64,000 nucleotides of DNA, taken from positions 558,001-622,000 of the forward strand of contig MU858048.1 of the NCBI GenBank assembly GCA_033297075.1, given 5' to 3'. The notes below the pieces were generated by a model, which was not told where the DNA came from, ran no database searches, and was given only the letters and a program-made list of their open reading frames with translations. The stretch is from Rhypophila decipiens (Eukaryota > Ascomycota > Sordariomycetes > Sordariales > Naviculisporaceae). Positions within the stretch are counted from its first letter, which is position 1; every line of letters begins with the position of its first letter. The position numbers were made by a program, and so were the translations under genes. Shown one piece after another: positions 44,095-57,951 of this stretch.

Positions 44095-47000
44095 ATTGAT
44101 CGCGTGTATCCAAAAATTGTATTATAAGGGGGATGCGGTAGTAGGGTGTAGTCGCAAGTACCGGGACAAGAGCCTAGCGTCGAGGTGGAGCTCTTGGTCC
44201 AACGTAACTTTTATCGCTCGGGTTTAGGCGAACGGCTGGGGCGGACGAGGGACGGTGTAACGGGCAGCCAAGTGTAGAGATGCAGACCCGCGGAATGATC
44301 TATGGCGGATGGTTGTAGATGATGTTCTTGAGGATGCAACTTGGCCGGTCGCCGATGGTGTGGGGATTAATTGGGCGCTGAAACCGTCACTGCTCCATTC
44401 GCAAGAACCGCTACGACAGTCGGGGTCGGTAAATCAATTGAGTATGGGGTTTCGGGCGGAATGCGGGCTTTCTCTTCCCTAGAGAGACGATTCCCGGGAG
44501 CCAAAGTTGTTGCTCAAAGAAAGCGATGAAGCGATGGTGGGAATCGAATCAGCAGGTGAGATGACCGGGCACCAGTAATTCCAAGGTTCCAGGTTCCACA
44601 AGACGGAACGGGGAGAACACCAAGCGAGAAGCAGCTCCAAAAGTGGACGGGAATTTCTTTGAAAGAAATGAAATCTCGTGGCGATGACGAGCTCGAGGTA
44701 GGCCGACTGGAAGAGGTCAAGGGCGGTCCGGGAGGGAGGGAACAAAGAAAACGAAGGACAAAAATCCGCAACAAATCAGCGCGAGGAACTGGAATATGGA
44801 CACAGCCTGAGAATTCGCAGAGGTGATGATAAGGGCCAAAAAAGTCGGAGGCCAGCAGTAATAATGGTCATGCCGTTTTTTTCCCTATAAAAAGGTGAGA
44901 GCGGGAACAGGAGGGAGAAAACTGGAGGGTAAGGGCCACAAGGAGATCGCTGTTATTAATTGGCTGCTCCTTCTCCTGCGTAGCAGACCACCCCATCCCT
45001 CATCCATGCCTGCCTCGTGCCTTTCCTGCTTGGCGCAGCCTACCTGCCAGAGCCCACACCACCCACATTTCAGTATTGCGTAGGGTATGGGTCCTTTTGC
45101 GGGTCCTGTACAATACACTACGGCAGAATATGCGTATTACAGTTGGTGCATGTGTGAAATATGCACGTAATTCGTACTCAAGACCGAGCTGGCCTGTATC
45201 AGGAACGTACTGAGCTGATTAGTAGACGGATACCGGTATGAACAGCCACGAACCGGTTGCAGGTGAGGTGTGAACCTCCCATCCTTTGCCGTCCCGTAGG
45301 CCAATGGTCGACTTTATTACAAGCAGGTGCAGTGCAGTAGCGCAACACCCAACAGCAACAGCTGCAGCAAAAAGTTGCATGCATGTTTTTGCCATGTGGG
45401 GCTGTTGAGATGCTGGTGGTGGAAGGGGCAGCGCCCTTCTCTCGCATGCATCACGAAAAGAAGGGAATTTTACCACGGGCACGAAAGTATACACCTGTCA
45501 CTTGTTAGCCTGTCCTGGAGCCGCCTCTCTTGCCAGGCAAAAAGACTTTGGACAGAGTGGTGCCCAGGGCTGGTTCAGCTATTTCCAAATATATTGCCGT
45601 ACCAGAGAATATGAAATAGCACAAGAGCCACGCGAGAGCCCACAGCCCGGTACGGAATACTACGCACAAGGCCGGCCAGTTTGAGGTTCAATGTTTTGAA
45701 CTTGCTACCGTTACAGCGAAGAACACTTTAATATCCGCATACTTACTACGACATCGCCAAATGCCCGAACCCTCTTTTGCCCATAAACGAAATTTGAATC
45801 CAGCTTTTCCTTCCCAGTTTAGACCTGCTAAAAAGTTTCAAGTCGATGGAGTTTTTCGTTGATCTCTCTTTAACACTTGCACTGAACAGCAACTTTTTTC
45901 GCTTGTGAAGCTCCTCCCCGAGCCCCAGGGATCAAGGTTCTTCGGCAGACACGAGGAAAAGAGACAAGTCCTCTTCTCCAGTTCTTGGTTTTTCCCTAGT
46001 TTTACGTGTACTCCGTACTGTAAGCCGGTATTCGGTTACCCTTTCCAAACCTCGAACACTGTTGCGGCTAACAAAACCCTTGTCTTCCCGCCCATCGGTC
46101 CACATTAGCTCCAAAACCACAGCGATCATGTTGACGATCTTGACTAAAAACCTTAGCAAAGCAATTTACCTGCTCAAGGGTTCCATGGAATGGTTCATCG
46201 GCTTTCCCACGAGCTTAACGGCCCTCGCGCAATCGAACCATTTATTCTTTTCAGCTGGCCTTGTCAGAATCTGGAAAGGCTGATGGTTGATCTTTTACCC
46301 GCGCCTCCAGGTTCCTAGGTCCAGTATGAAACCGCGCCGTACCTGTCCAATGACGGGAGCTGCTTCATCTTACATGTACTCATTAGACAGAGACCCAAAT
46401 GGCGATGACTAATCGCTTTAAAATCTTTAACATTCAGGATCAGCAAACATCGAATAACAAGACCTGCCGATAGATATGAGTATCCCGATCCCGAGACGCC
46501 CGTCCAGACATTTGGAATCACGGAACCGAAAACCACGAGACTTGTTGCTGGAGGTCTTTGTTCGGCCCCCTTCTTTCAACCATCTGGGAACACGTACCGT
46601 GCCGAAAGAACTTTCCACGGCCTTGTTCGTTTTCCAAACCCCCGCTACGGGGTAGATTCTGGACATTATTGGATCTGGGACAGTGCGTCCAGAGCTGGAC
46701 CTAAAGCCTTCTCATATCTGTGTGGTTCGGACTTCTGCCTACATGCTTCCCACCCGCACCGCCACGACCACGCAGATGCGGCCGGTTATCTCTCGGTTTT
46801 ATAACCCGTTGAGAGGAAAGGATTGGACGGTGTAGGCCCGACAAGAATTCTGCCCTTTCGTATAGGTACGCATGTTTTGCTCGTTCCAAAACGAAGCTGG
46901 ATACGGTACGGTATGGACGACGGGACCGCGAGGCGTGGTGGGCAAAGGTGGTTCAGGTACACTGCCAGCCGCACACCAGGAAATCGATGCAGCTCATCAG

Positions 47001-50000
47001 AATTATGCGGTCCGTGTAAAACAAGAAAAGAAAAGAAGCATGAAATTTGTTCATTCCTTCCTTTCTTCTTTTTACTTACCCCTATTTGGATTTGTGTGCT
47101 TGTTTTGAGCCATTCGGTCGGTGCGAAACACACCCCTAAGCCATGAATGATCTGCCTCCTTCCAAATAGGGGCGGTTATGGGAAGCCGTTTGGTTCTGAA
47201 TTCGGCCCCCTATTATGAGGTGGGAGGTTAATAATGCTCAGGTACGGGCATGAGACTGTACCTGCGAAGCCGGAGATATCTGCCATGCGAAATCTAGCAT
47301 TCCCCTGATTCAGCCTTTTTTTTATTTTATCAAACTGTGTAGGAGGAACATCGTGATCAAAGTGCCAACCCATTGTTCTCAAAGTGCCCGCTCGGTGCTG
47401 TCCACAAGCCCGGGAACAAAGGAAAAAGGAACTGTCAACGGTACCTCCCGTGCCTTATTAAGCTCTCCATTGCAACCTATGCCCTATCATGAGAAGAAGA
47501 ACGAGACGGAAACATCCATGAATGTATGATGAGGGCACATTGCATTGTTAGAGAAGCAAGTCGAAGGGTTCGGAGGATTGCACCAATGCCAGTCAGCCAA
47601 TAGAGTCCCCTGGTCTGATTTTGAACGTTACCAGTCTGGGGTGCTACAAGGGTCGCGGATGCGGCCACTGCAGTTGAAAAGTCTGGTTGAGCACGGTTCA
47701 TATTGATGTCGAGGAATAACAAAAAGCCCCGTTCCTTGAACTTGTGTATTTGCAATCTTATGAAATGCTCAAAAGATGAGAAGGCTGGCGTCTCTACAGA
47801 GTATCGTGTTGCTCAATTTGTTTGTAATGGTAGGTATTGCTGTTGTTGACCTGGTGGTTTCATCTTCCGAGAGGAAGCGAACGATCGGGCGCCCAGGCTT
47901 CTTCTTTCAACTCTTGAGTCTTGAACGGTTAACGTTAGCTGAGAAGATAAGGATGTTCTTACATATATATAGTTCAGCATTGCCGTCCTTGCATCAAGAG
48001 TTCAAGATCTAATGTGGGTGAGATTGCTGTGGACGCACAAACCGATATTTATCTGCTTCCCATGTTTGACGTTGCCCTTTTGTGGCTCAAACACGTACCT
48101 GAATGTCGAGACATGTAAAACAAAGTCCAACTTCCTTTTACTACGACGCCGACATACAATACCAAGCCCCAATCCGATGCTTGCCGTTTCCAGCCCTGGC
48201 CTGGCTTGAAAACCCTGCAGCTTGTTCATGCCCAGCGTTTCTTGCTAACGGAGACTAGAAAGCCTTCAAATTTTCAATCGCTCAAGACTGAGGGTGAGCT
48301 AACCCGGGCCGACTTTACCCTCTGTAGAAAGCTTTGACGAGGGCAAGATTTGATATCAAAACATGGACAGAAATCTTGATCATAAGATCGGTAGTAACTT
48401 CCCTGGCCTCCGACCGACCATCTGATATGCCATCCGATCTCATCTCGGCCGTCAGGCTGGGCGGTTACAGGCACGGACGCCGCTTAGATCTGATATGGCC
48501 GGCAAGTAATAACAGACAGACAGACAGGGAACGAAGCTGCACTGGGGGCCAGTACGGATATCGAGGTGTTACAGTGCCATGTTTTTCAATGGGGGCTGTC
48601 TCACCAAGATGTGTAATACGGGGTAGCAAGAGAGTACAGAATGGGTTTCTGACCCTAAAAGGCATTGCTCGCGGATAAAGTCAGGTAGACGCCAATTCGC
48701 GGCACCGACATGTTTCTCCCCCAGATATGGCAGTTAGGGCTCACAGTTGAGACACATGGCTGAGGGGTAAATTACCTGAATGGTATATGCGGTCAGATGG
48801 GATGAGGATCGATAAAAGCAGAGAGACAAGACACCGTCACCAACAAGAAGATGGGATCATCTCCTATTCTCCTCTACACCCAGTCCCGGACATGGTTAAG
48901 CGATCGCCATTCCCGCACAGCTGCACCTGATTATTATCAACCAAGGTCCAAGGTCCAATTGTCGGTGCGGCAGCGGTCATGCCAGCCCATGGCGTCGGTC
49001 GTGATTGTTATGTTCGGATTGGTGCGAGAAAGTGCGAGTCCACGCACGGAACGTCTGTTCGCTCCAGGCTACCGGGCGTGCCTCCTGACTTTGGCGTTAG
49101 ATTCGACGACAGTACACATGCCCGTGGGTCTGAATCCGACGCAGTGGACGACTACTGGACTGATCTCCAGATCGATGGCACGTTAAAGAGTGGACGACTA
49201 GAATCTTAGCTCAGGAACTCGGGTGAACACTAGGGCAATTTGGTGATAGTCCTCGTCGTGTCGCGTGTGGCTGTGGGCTGGTGAACGGTGATGCGCAGGC
49301 TTGCAAGAATTTAAGCATCAGCTCCCTGTGGAAGGAGAAAGCCCAGGTAGACTTGGCGGGGGGTCCAAGCACCCAAGCCTCCGAGGTCCTACGACGACAC
49401 CTTTCCCTCGTGCAGCCTCCGGAACGCCATGTGGACAGCCCCCGGGTAATTGACGTGACCGGCGGCGTTACCTAACCGCACCCGCTGTTGGTGGTGTAAG
49501 AGACGTTCGGGCTCCCGCTGCCGGCTGCCCGTGGCTGACTGGAATCCTTGGATCACTGATATGCGCACTAATCTACTTTCTGAACCACGGATAACCTTGA
49601 CTTGCGTGCAATAAATACCATACAAATTCTGGCTGTTTCCGTGATTGATGCTTCTGGAGTGCGCGGGTTCTTCCGAAGGATCATCAAACGGCAACTGCCG
49701 TTGAAAGGTTGACGTTGTCGCTGAAAGAGGGGTGAAATCTAAGGGTTTACGCTAAGCTCAAACAGGAAACTGGGAATGGCTGCAAAAGTTGCACCGATTT
49801 GATAAACAGCACTTTTTGTTAACGAACCAAACAAGCAGCTTGTGATGTCTTGCCTGCTGCTTGGATCCAATTTCGAAGCATCTGTAGTTACTACATGACT
49901 TTAGCGGAGGTGAGTAATCGACAATCCACGTGTAGGTCTTCACCGGTGCGATTGATGGTGGGATGGCACGGGTTGGAAGGTGACGCCGCCGGCCCACACA

Positions 50001-50371
50001 TAAACCTCAAACACCACACACAAAAAAACAGATGGAAGCTGCGTTGAAGAGCCATGAAATTTGTACATATCGTAGTGGGCATAAAAAAGACTCTCCACAA
50101 AGATTGCAATGGGCGTTATTGGCTGAGCTTTTTTGACCCCAAACAACCTTCTTATTCGCTCATAGACATGTCAATTACTCCGCAAAAAACTCTACCCGCC
50201 GACCCCTCCAAAAAATATTAAACCGACAAGACTTACAACATTTTCAATATCTCGACATTCACATTGGCTCTTCTCTGGACCAGTCGTCGTTGTCTCTTGT
50301 CGACTTACACAACCCTCCTTCCACCATCCACGCATATTTTGAGGCAAAAGAGCCTCGGCCGCTATCGAAAA
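44095..50371. other. 6.3 kb region without a recognisable gene
   Basis: Frames are short on both strands and none shows a domain, signal peptide with follow-on, or credible exon chain. The first kilobase is the G-alpha promoter and leader; the last few hundred bases hold the spermidine synthase promoter and leader. The middle (45-49.7 kb) is mixed-composition sequence without terminal repeats or transposase remnants that I can see. A non-coding RNA or a fast-evolving small secreted protein cannot be excluded. Confidence 0.5.
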
Positions 50372-52375
<2,004 letters not shown>

Positions 52376-52669
52376 ATGGGAGGAGGAAGAATGGGTGGGA
52401 GTGTTATCGGGGGCTGGACTGTTGGCCCCATGAAAAAAAGGAAGCGGACGGGCACTATAGACCATATAGGTCAAATATGCTTGCCAGGTTACGACGATAG
52501 ATGACATGAATTCTAGACATCTCATGATAACAAAAAATAGAGAATGGAGGGTATGGTATCATGACGCGAAAAAGGAAAACAAACCACAAATATGCTGAAC
52601 TCCCAAGCCTCCTTTTTAACTACGCACTGTATTCCTCGTGACTCGTATATACAAAGATGGTCACTTTGT

Positions 52670-53740
52670 CTAAGGTTTAGACCCTGTCTGAGCCTCCTGG
52701 CTCACATCAGGGTAGACATCAAACCTCCTCTGGGTCCTCAACGGGATACCCGTCCTCGCCTTTTCAATACTAGCACCATCCAGATCGGCAGTGACAATCG
52801 TCTCATTTTCATCTGCCTCTACAAGAACCTGCGCCATGGGGTCAACCACCAAGCTGTGACCCCACGCATGGTAGCCGGCGCTCATGTCCCGGGAGGGACT
52901 GCACAGCGCCACGTAGATCTGGTTGTCCATGGCCCGAGCCTGGCCTTGCAAACGCCAATGGAGCGGGCCCGTAGTGGTGTTGAACGCACCCGGGTAGATG
53001 AGCGCGAAACAGCCCTTTCGCGCAGCGATCATGGCCAGCTCGGGGAATCGGATGTCGTAGCAGATTGCCACTGCTATCCGGCCGTACTCGGGCAGGTCAA
53101 CCAAAGTAAGCGAGTTGCCTGGTGATAGCACGTCTGATTCTTTGAATGTAATTCCACCTGGGATGTCGATGTCGAAGAGGTGGACTTTGCGGTGGGTGGC
53201 TAGGAGGTCACCTTTTGGGGAGAAGGTCAGGGAGGTGTTGTAGTATGTTGGTTTTTTGTCATTATCTGAGGGGACGAGCTCGGGGATGGACCCGCCGACT
53301 AGGTAGATGTTGTTGTCGCGCGCCATTGCTGCGAGGGCATGGTAGCTCGGGCTCTGCTCGGGGCTTGGGGGGGAAGGGAGGAGCTGTTCGGCGTAGGAGG
53401 GGAAGAAGTCGCATCCGTAGGGCGAGTTGAAGCATTCTGGCAGAACGACGATCTTGGCGCCTGTCTGTGCTGCTTCGCGGACCTTGGAGGCTGCGTGGGA
53501 GAGGTTTTGCGGTTTGTCGGCGCCGCTGGATAGTTGGATGCAGGCTATCTTGACCGGCTGGCGGAGGAGCGTCGTGCCCGGGGTGGTGGAGGGGATGGTT
53601 GTCATTTTGCGGAGGAGGGGGAGGAAGTGGCAGCGCTGGGTTTGTTGGTATTGCTGGGATGGTGATGATAAAGCTTGAAATGAGCTGGTTAGGGTTCGAA
53701 GAGAGGTGCGCCAACGGCAAAAGGTGCTTCTCGTGAGCAT
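52670..53740 (-). CDS. Carbon-nitrogen hydrolase, omega-amidase type (Nit2/Nit3 family)
   Basis: A 356-aa intronless protein. The nitrilase triad is Glu102 (LPECFNSPYG), Lys185 (HRKVHLFDID) and Cys227 (AICYDIRFPE). Overall it matches the omega-amidase branch (human NIT2, yeast Nit3), which hydrolyses alpha-ketoglutaramate and alpha-ketosuccinamate left after glutamine or asparagine transamination. The first 45 residues are Arg/Ser/Thr-rich without acidic residues (MLTRSTFCRWRTSLRTL), which suggests a mitochondrial targeting sequence; Met46 (MTTIPS) could start a cytosolic form. It is convergent with spermidine synthase, with 294 bp between the stops. Confidence 0.93.
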   Translation of the reverse strand: MLTRSTFCRWRTSLRTLTSSFQALSSPSQQYQQTQRCHFLPLLRKMTTIPSTTPGTTLLRQPVKIACIQLSSGADKPQNLSHAASKVREAAQTGAKIVVLPECFNSPYGCDFFPSYAEQLLPSPPSPEQSPSYHALAAMARDNNIYLVGGSIPELVPSDNDKKPTYYNTSLTFSPKGDLLATHRKVHLFDIDIPGGITFKESDVLSPGNSLTLVDLPEYGRIAVAICYDIRFPELAMIAARKGCFALIYPGAFNTTTGPLHWRLQGQARAMDNQIYVALCSPSRDMSAGYHAWGHSLVVDPMAQVLVEADENETIVTADLDGASIEKARTGIPLRTQRRFDVYPDVSQEAQTGSKP

Positions 53741-54070
53741 TTTGGTGGGATGAACCTGAGCTGTGGGTAAGGCTGGCGGAGGGGTCTACTGCGGAGTATT
53801 TGTGGTGATGTCAAAGTGCTAATCCCGGCCGGTTATCGGCGGGGATAGATCGGGGCCGGGGAGAGGTCCTTGCCAAGCTTTTCAACGGTCACTAAAAGCC
53901 GCTGTGTAAGGCTTTCAGGGGCGTTTGTACAGTACATACGGAGTACACCCAGCACATCATGTTGGCATCTCAACGTAAACAGTGCCCCTTTGGGACTTTA
54001 TCGAAAGGTTTTATTTGAATTCCAGCTAATTCAACGCCATAAGATGTGATTGAAAGGCATATCAAAGCCA
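53741..54070. other. Short intergenic region before the bacterial insert
   Basis: Promoter side of the nitrilase gene. It contains a TACGGAGTAC word (53938-53947) of the kind scattered through the window. The composition is fungal-like and less GC-rich than the sequence that follows from about 54070. Confidence 0.5.
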
Positions 54071-54255
54071 CTCGAAAAGGAACTTCTGCGCCGCCGGTTC
54101 GGCCCGCCCGTCCGGCTTGAAGTAACCCCGGACATCAATCCCAGCGTCCATCCCGTCAGCTGCTCATCCACGAGCTGGGGGTGGAGGCCGACGAGGTCTA
54201 CACGCTTCCCGGCCCGCTGGACCTCTTCGTGCTCGAGCGGATGGAAGTCGACTAG
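54071..54255 (+). pseudogene. ppk: Internal fragment of bacterial polyphosphate kinase 1, frameshifted
   Basis: The frame reads LEKELLRRRFGPPVRLEV then TPDINPSV, and after a frame change at about 54149-54154 continues RQLLIHELGVEADEVYTLPGPLDL. Both pieces match the middle of bacterial PPK1, where this block lies several hundred residues before the catalytic histidines. Everything upstream and downstream of it is absent, so it cannot be functional. A TAG at 54253-54255 ends the second frame and overlaps, on the other strand, the stop of the acetyltransferase gene. PPK1 is a bacterial enzyme that polymerises phosphate from ATP; the wording is closest to what I know from actinobacteria. The fragment plus its neighbour indicate transferred bacterial DNA or an assembly error. 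Confidence 0.75.
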
Positions 54256-54779
54256 CCTGTTTCCCCGGTTCCGGCGGGCAGGTCCAGCTGCATCCAGCTG
54301 ACATCCTGCCAGGCGCCGTGTTTCCAGCCCACGCGGCGGAATACGCCAACGGGCGTGAAACCCAGTGCAGTGTGCAGCCTTTCACTGGCCGGATTGGGCA
54401 CCGTCATGCCCGCCACCACGGTTCGGAAGCCCAGTTGTCCGAGGCGCTGAAGCAGTGCTTTGTAGAGTGCTGCCCCCAGCCCCCTGCCAGTAGCTGACTG
54501 CGCCAGGTAAACGCTGGTTTCTGCTGTCCTGCCGTAGGCCGCCCTGCTCCGCCAGCATCCGGCATACGCGTAGCCGGCCACCTCGCCGTCGTGCTCTGCC
54601 ACGAGCCACGCGTGCCGTTCCTGCGCTGCGGCAATCCGCCGAGCCATGTCTTCGGCCGTTGGCGGCTCCGTTTCAAAGGACACCGCCGTCTCCAAGACGT
54701 AGTGGGTGTAGAGGGCGGCGCAGGCGGCGGCGTCCGCGGCCGTTGCGTCCCGGATGGTAGCTGGCATGGCCTTGATCAT
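54252..54779 (-). CDS. Bacterial-type GNAT acetyltransferase, phosphinothricin N-acetyltransferase family
   Basis: A 175-aa intronless protein, with a likely bacterial start at Met5 (54767, MPATIRDATAADAAA). It follows the PAT-like GNAT pattern throughout: ALYTHYVLETAVSFETEPPT, AWLVAEHDGEVAGYAYAG, ETSVYLAQSATGRGLGAALY (acetyl-CoA loop), GMTVPNPASERLHTALGF and GWKHGAWQDVSWMQLDLP. Such enzymes acetylate phosphinothricin, methionine sulfone or related amino acids with acetyl-CoA. The gene is strongly GC-rich with C/G-ending codons, unlike its neighbours, and lies tail to tail with a bacterial ppk fragment. It is clearly different from the bar and pat marker genes, so it is not vector. Whether the fungus expresses it cannot be seen; no motif is lost. 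Confidence 0.85.
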   Translation of the reverse strand: MIKAMPATIRDATAADAAACAALYTHYVLETAVSFETEPPTAEDMARRIAAAQERHAWLVAEHDGEVAGYAYAGCWRSRAAYGRTAETSVYLAQSATGRGLGAALYKALLQRLGQLGFRTVVAGMTVPNPASERLHTALGFTPVGVFRRVGWKHGAWQDVSWMQLDLPAGTGETG

Positions 54780-55277
54780 TGATGCTAGCGAACTCCAGCA
54801 AGCAAAGGTTGGGGGAGCTAATTGTAAGTTCCGGTATTGGCCTTGTGAAGGGCAAAAGATGCCGTTCCATGAATTTGAATTGGAATTGTGACTCCGGAAC
54901 GGTCTTTTCTACGGTGAAAGCGGGGGATGAGCCACCTAGTGAAAAGCCTGCCATGATGTCTGAATGCATTGTTCGTTGTGCTATTTCAACGTTATGGAGC
55001 GCCGATCGCTCTTGCCCAGATAAGCCGTGCCTCCTTCTCACCACCACGTCAATAGTCATCATCCCCAAGGAAGGTGCTCGCCAGTCCGCGGTACCCCATT
55101 TCGACTCAGTCAGTCAAAAGAAAAATGGAAAGGACTGATCTTTAACAATGGAAAGCTCCAACCCTCTTATCACCAAGTCCCTTTTCTTCGGCCGACCTGC
55201 CTCCGGGTATCTAAGGTACGTACCCAACGGATCTCTGCGGCAATTGCAAAGGGCAATCGCCCACCAACCTGCCCAAG
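54780..55277. other. Intergenic region
   Basis: Sequence returns to fungal-like composition. A short frame from ATG 55148 (MESSNPLITKSLFFG) ends at a good donor (GTACGT at 55216), so it may be an upstream exon or an upstream open frame in the leader of the next gene; the join cannot be shown. Confidence 0.4.
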
Positions 55278-57951
55278 ATGAGTCGAGCGGGAAGCCTGCA
55301 AGAGGAATTCGTCCGCGCAAAACTTTCGAGCCTCGCCATCATGAACTGGACTGACGGAATGCTCTACCAAAACAAACGTGCGAGGGGGGCCAAAGCCAAT
55401 GGTGACCGCCGTCGGCCCAAGGAGCTCTTTCCCAATCCTCGTCCGCGCCCGTCAAACGTCAGGAAATTCGCCGGGGGCCTGGCAGATTTGTATCCGTTTC
55501 GCTCTGTCTCCCCAGAGCCTCATACTTTTCATCCTCATTCTCAGCCGGGCTCATCGCAAGCCCAAAGGGTTGAAATACCAAATAAGACAACCCAATCCAC
55601 TGCCTACCAAAATTTACCAACAATAGTCGATGAGTTTATGAAACAATGGAACATTGAACCGAAGCCTGGCGGAGACGCCCGCCAGACAGCGAAACCGGAG
55701 GTCGATGCAGATATTGAGAAGTTGAGACACAAGATCATGACCAGACCGCCGCTGGTTCCGCCTCGCCTTCCACCGATGGTCCCGACGAAGAAACGCCGCT
55801 TGAGGGAAACCAAGATTACTGATATGGAGGAGTTCATGCGGCAGAGGAGAGAAACATTGTCACATATTGTTTCAGGCCGTCAAGAGCTTCGAAGAATCCT
55901 GTCTGGCGGTCGCAATCCACCAAAAATCCAGGATGTAAAAGTCCGCATCGGCAGTCAGGAGAAGAGACTGGGCGCTAGTTCAACAAACATGGCCAGATCC
56001 AGCCAGACGTTCCCAACTGTCTCGGCAGCCCGTACAAGAGTTGATCAAAGTCCCGTCCCTTCCATCACCAGAAGCTCAAGCTGTAAGATCTTCTTCTTGT
56101 TACCCTAGATGGGTGCCTTGCTAACGATACTTAGACGGAAGTAGTGTGGCTTCACGACGAAAAAGAGTGAAGCGACGGCTCTCTGCGACTTCTAGCTCGC
56201 AGCCGCATGGTGCCTCGGACGAACCCGAAATTCGGAGCCGTGTCTTGACGCATTCACCCATCATTCACGCTCCAGTCCCAATCAGACATGCTACCAGGTA
56301 TTTTGGTCTGTCGGATGCATATGACTCTCAAGATACAAACAGCACTATTGCACAACCTGCTCGGGCTGTCCCACTCGTCCCGACCTCCCAACGATCGGGG
56401 AACAACATCTGGAGAAATTGGTTAGAATCTGCGAGTGGCAGTGTGCAGACTGACAAGGCTGTCGAAGGAAGCGTGCCCTCGATTTACTGGCCGCCAGTCA
56501 GCCCTGGTATAAGCGAAACACTGGAAAAGACCAGGGGACGGGTTCGCTCCCTACCTGATCCTTCAGAAAGTTCTCCCAGAGCCATCTCTCAGGCGGGTCA
56601 GAATGAGGAGTACGCTTCTGACGATATGATATCGAGCGGTTCTTCGTTTATTATCAATCCAAAGCATGACCTAGCTGGCCCAGAGGAAGTCGAAGAATCC
56701 AGGCTCGGGATTGAGCGTCCATTCAGATTCGACCCAGTCGACAAGGAGGCAGCTGAACAACACAAAATCATGATGGAGCGTTCATTCGGATATGACCCAG
56801 CCAACAAGGAGGGAGTCGAAGATTACCAGTTCAAAACCGAACGCCCATTCAGACGTGTCCCAGATAACAAGGAGGAAATCCAAAACCACAAGCTCAACAT
56901 TGAGCATCCATCCAGATACTCGCCCGAGCCAGTTGGATATCAGAGTCTGGCCAAAACTGATCGAAATGGTTACGACCTTCGAAAGGGTTCTTTGAAGGAA
57001 CAGCCAAGCGATCCGGTGCCTAGTACTGAAGATCCAGAAGAGGCATGGAAAGCATTTGTGCTTAGAGGAGTTGATAGTGATGATCTTGAACAAGCCGCCT
57101 TTGAGGAAGCCAAACACGACGCAGCCATGTATATTCGGCCATCAGACCCTTATTGTGCCGACAGTGATCAGCACATGTCTGATGCCATCAGCAATGTCGC
57201 CACGGTTGGGACTCAACCAGCGGACCAGGCTTCGCATTTCACACCATCGAATGAGGACGAGGAAGACAGACCTGAAACCGATTCAGGTCTCGGATGCGTG
57301 TTGACTTCCTCGTCAATAGATGTTGAAATGAGCACCGACAGCTATGAAGAGCCTGAGCAGATCTCTTCAACTCCTTCTGCAGCTTCTGCCGACTCAGTCG
57401 TCTCTGACCCAGCTTATCAGACATCGGTCTCGTTCACCCAGGCCACCACAATGAAGGTGCAAGTGAGCAGCAGCAGTCTTGATTCGGAAGACACGTTCTC
57501 CTCGACTCGTGCTCCGATCAAACGCCCTGACATTTCTTCGCAACCTCCATCCAGCAGTTCGCCTGAGCCACAGCCACCCTCTACGACATCAGCTTTGGCT
57601 CCATCAAGCAGCTTGTCCGAGGCACAACCAGAGTCTACCGCGTCAGGTTTGGATTCTGTGGCAGTTCAGCCTCCAAACCTGGAGACCAAGAAAAGCGAAC
57701 CAAACAACTTCCGGTTTGCGCCGCCAAAGTTGTTTGTTGGCAAGCGTTCCACTCAGCTGAGACAACCTGCTCCGCTCCAGACTGTAAGTTTGAGAAAAAC
57801 AAGGAGAGGCCGCCAGAGGGCACGAGCGAGCGATGGCAGGGCGAGCATTCGGGCTCTTCCGAACTACAACAGTGATCCAATAGAGGAATTTGAGGATGAG
57901 GTTCGTGATCCATTGTTTCCGCCATTGGAGATGGAGTCAGAGTCGAGTTGA
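55278..57951 (+). CDS. Large disordered fungal protein with 21-aa repeats, function unknown
   Basis: Two exons, 55278-56082 and 56135-57951, are joined by a 52-nt intron with a GTAAGA donor and a CTAAC branch site; the join (SSSYGSS) keeps the frame and gives 873 aa. A start at the second ATG, 55341 (MNWTDGMLYQNKRARG), giving 852 aa, looks as likely. The N-terminal third is basic with a short helical block (ITDMEEFMRQRRETLSHIV). The second exon begins with a bipartite basic stretch (RRKRVKRRL) that could be a nuclear signal, then has three and a half 21-aa repeats, a Ser/Pro/Thr-rich acidic region, and a basic segment (RKTRRGRQRARASDGR) before an acidic end. No domain recognised; a nuclear scaffold-type protein is a guess. 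Confidence 0.75.
56710..56931 (+). repeat. 63-bp coding tandem repeat, three full copies and a partial fourth
   Basis: Units at 56710-56772, 56773-56835 and 56836-56898, with a fourth beginning at 56899, each encode a 21-residue motif of the form (I/M/T)ER(P/S)F..xPxxKE.....(H/Y)K. The copies have diverged at the DNA level but keep the Pro, Lys-Glu and aromatic positions. Confidence 0.88.

Noticed and set aside
54050..54301. 83-codon plus-strand frame as a fungal gene
   Set aside because: Its N-terminal part is the ppk fragment, and the rest is out-of-frame translation after the frame change.
54252..54779. The acetyltransferase as a laboratory selection marker (bar or pat)
   Set aside because: The sequence differs throughout from the Streptomyces bar product, and it lies beside a ppk fragment rather than marker promoter or terminator sequence.
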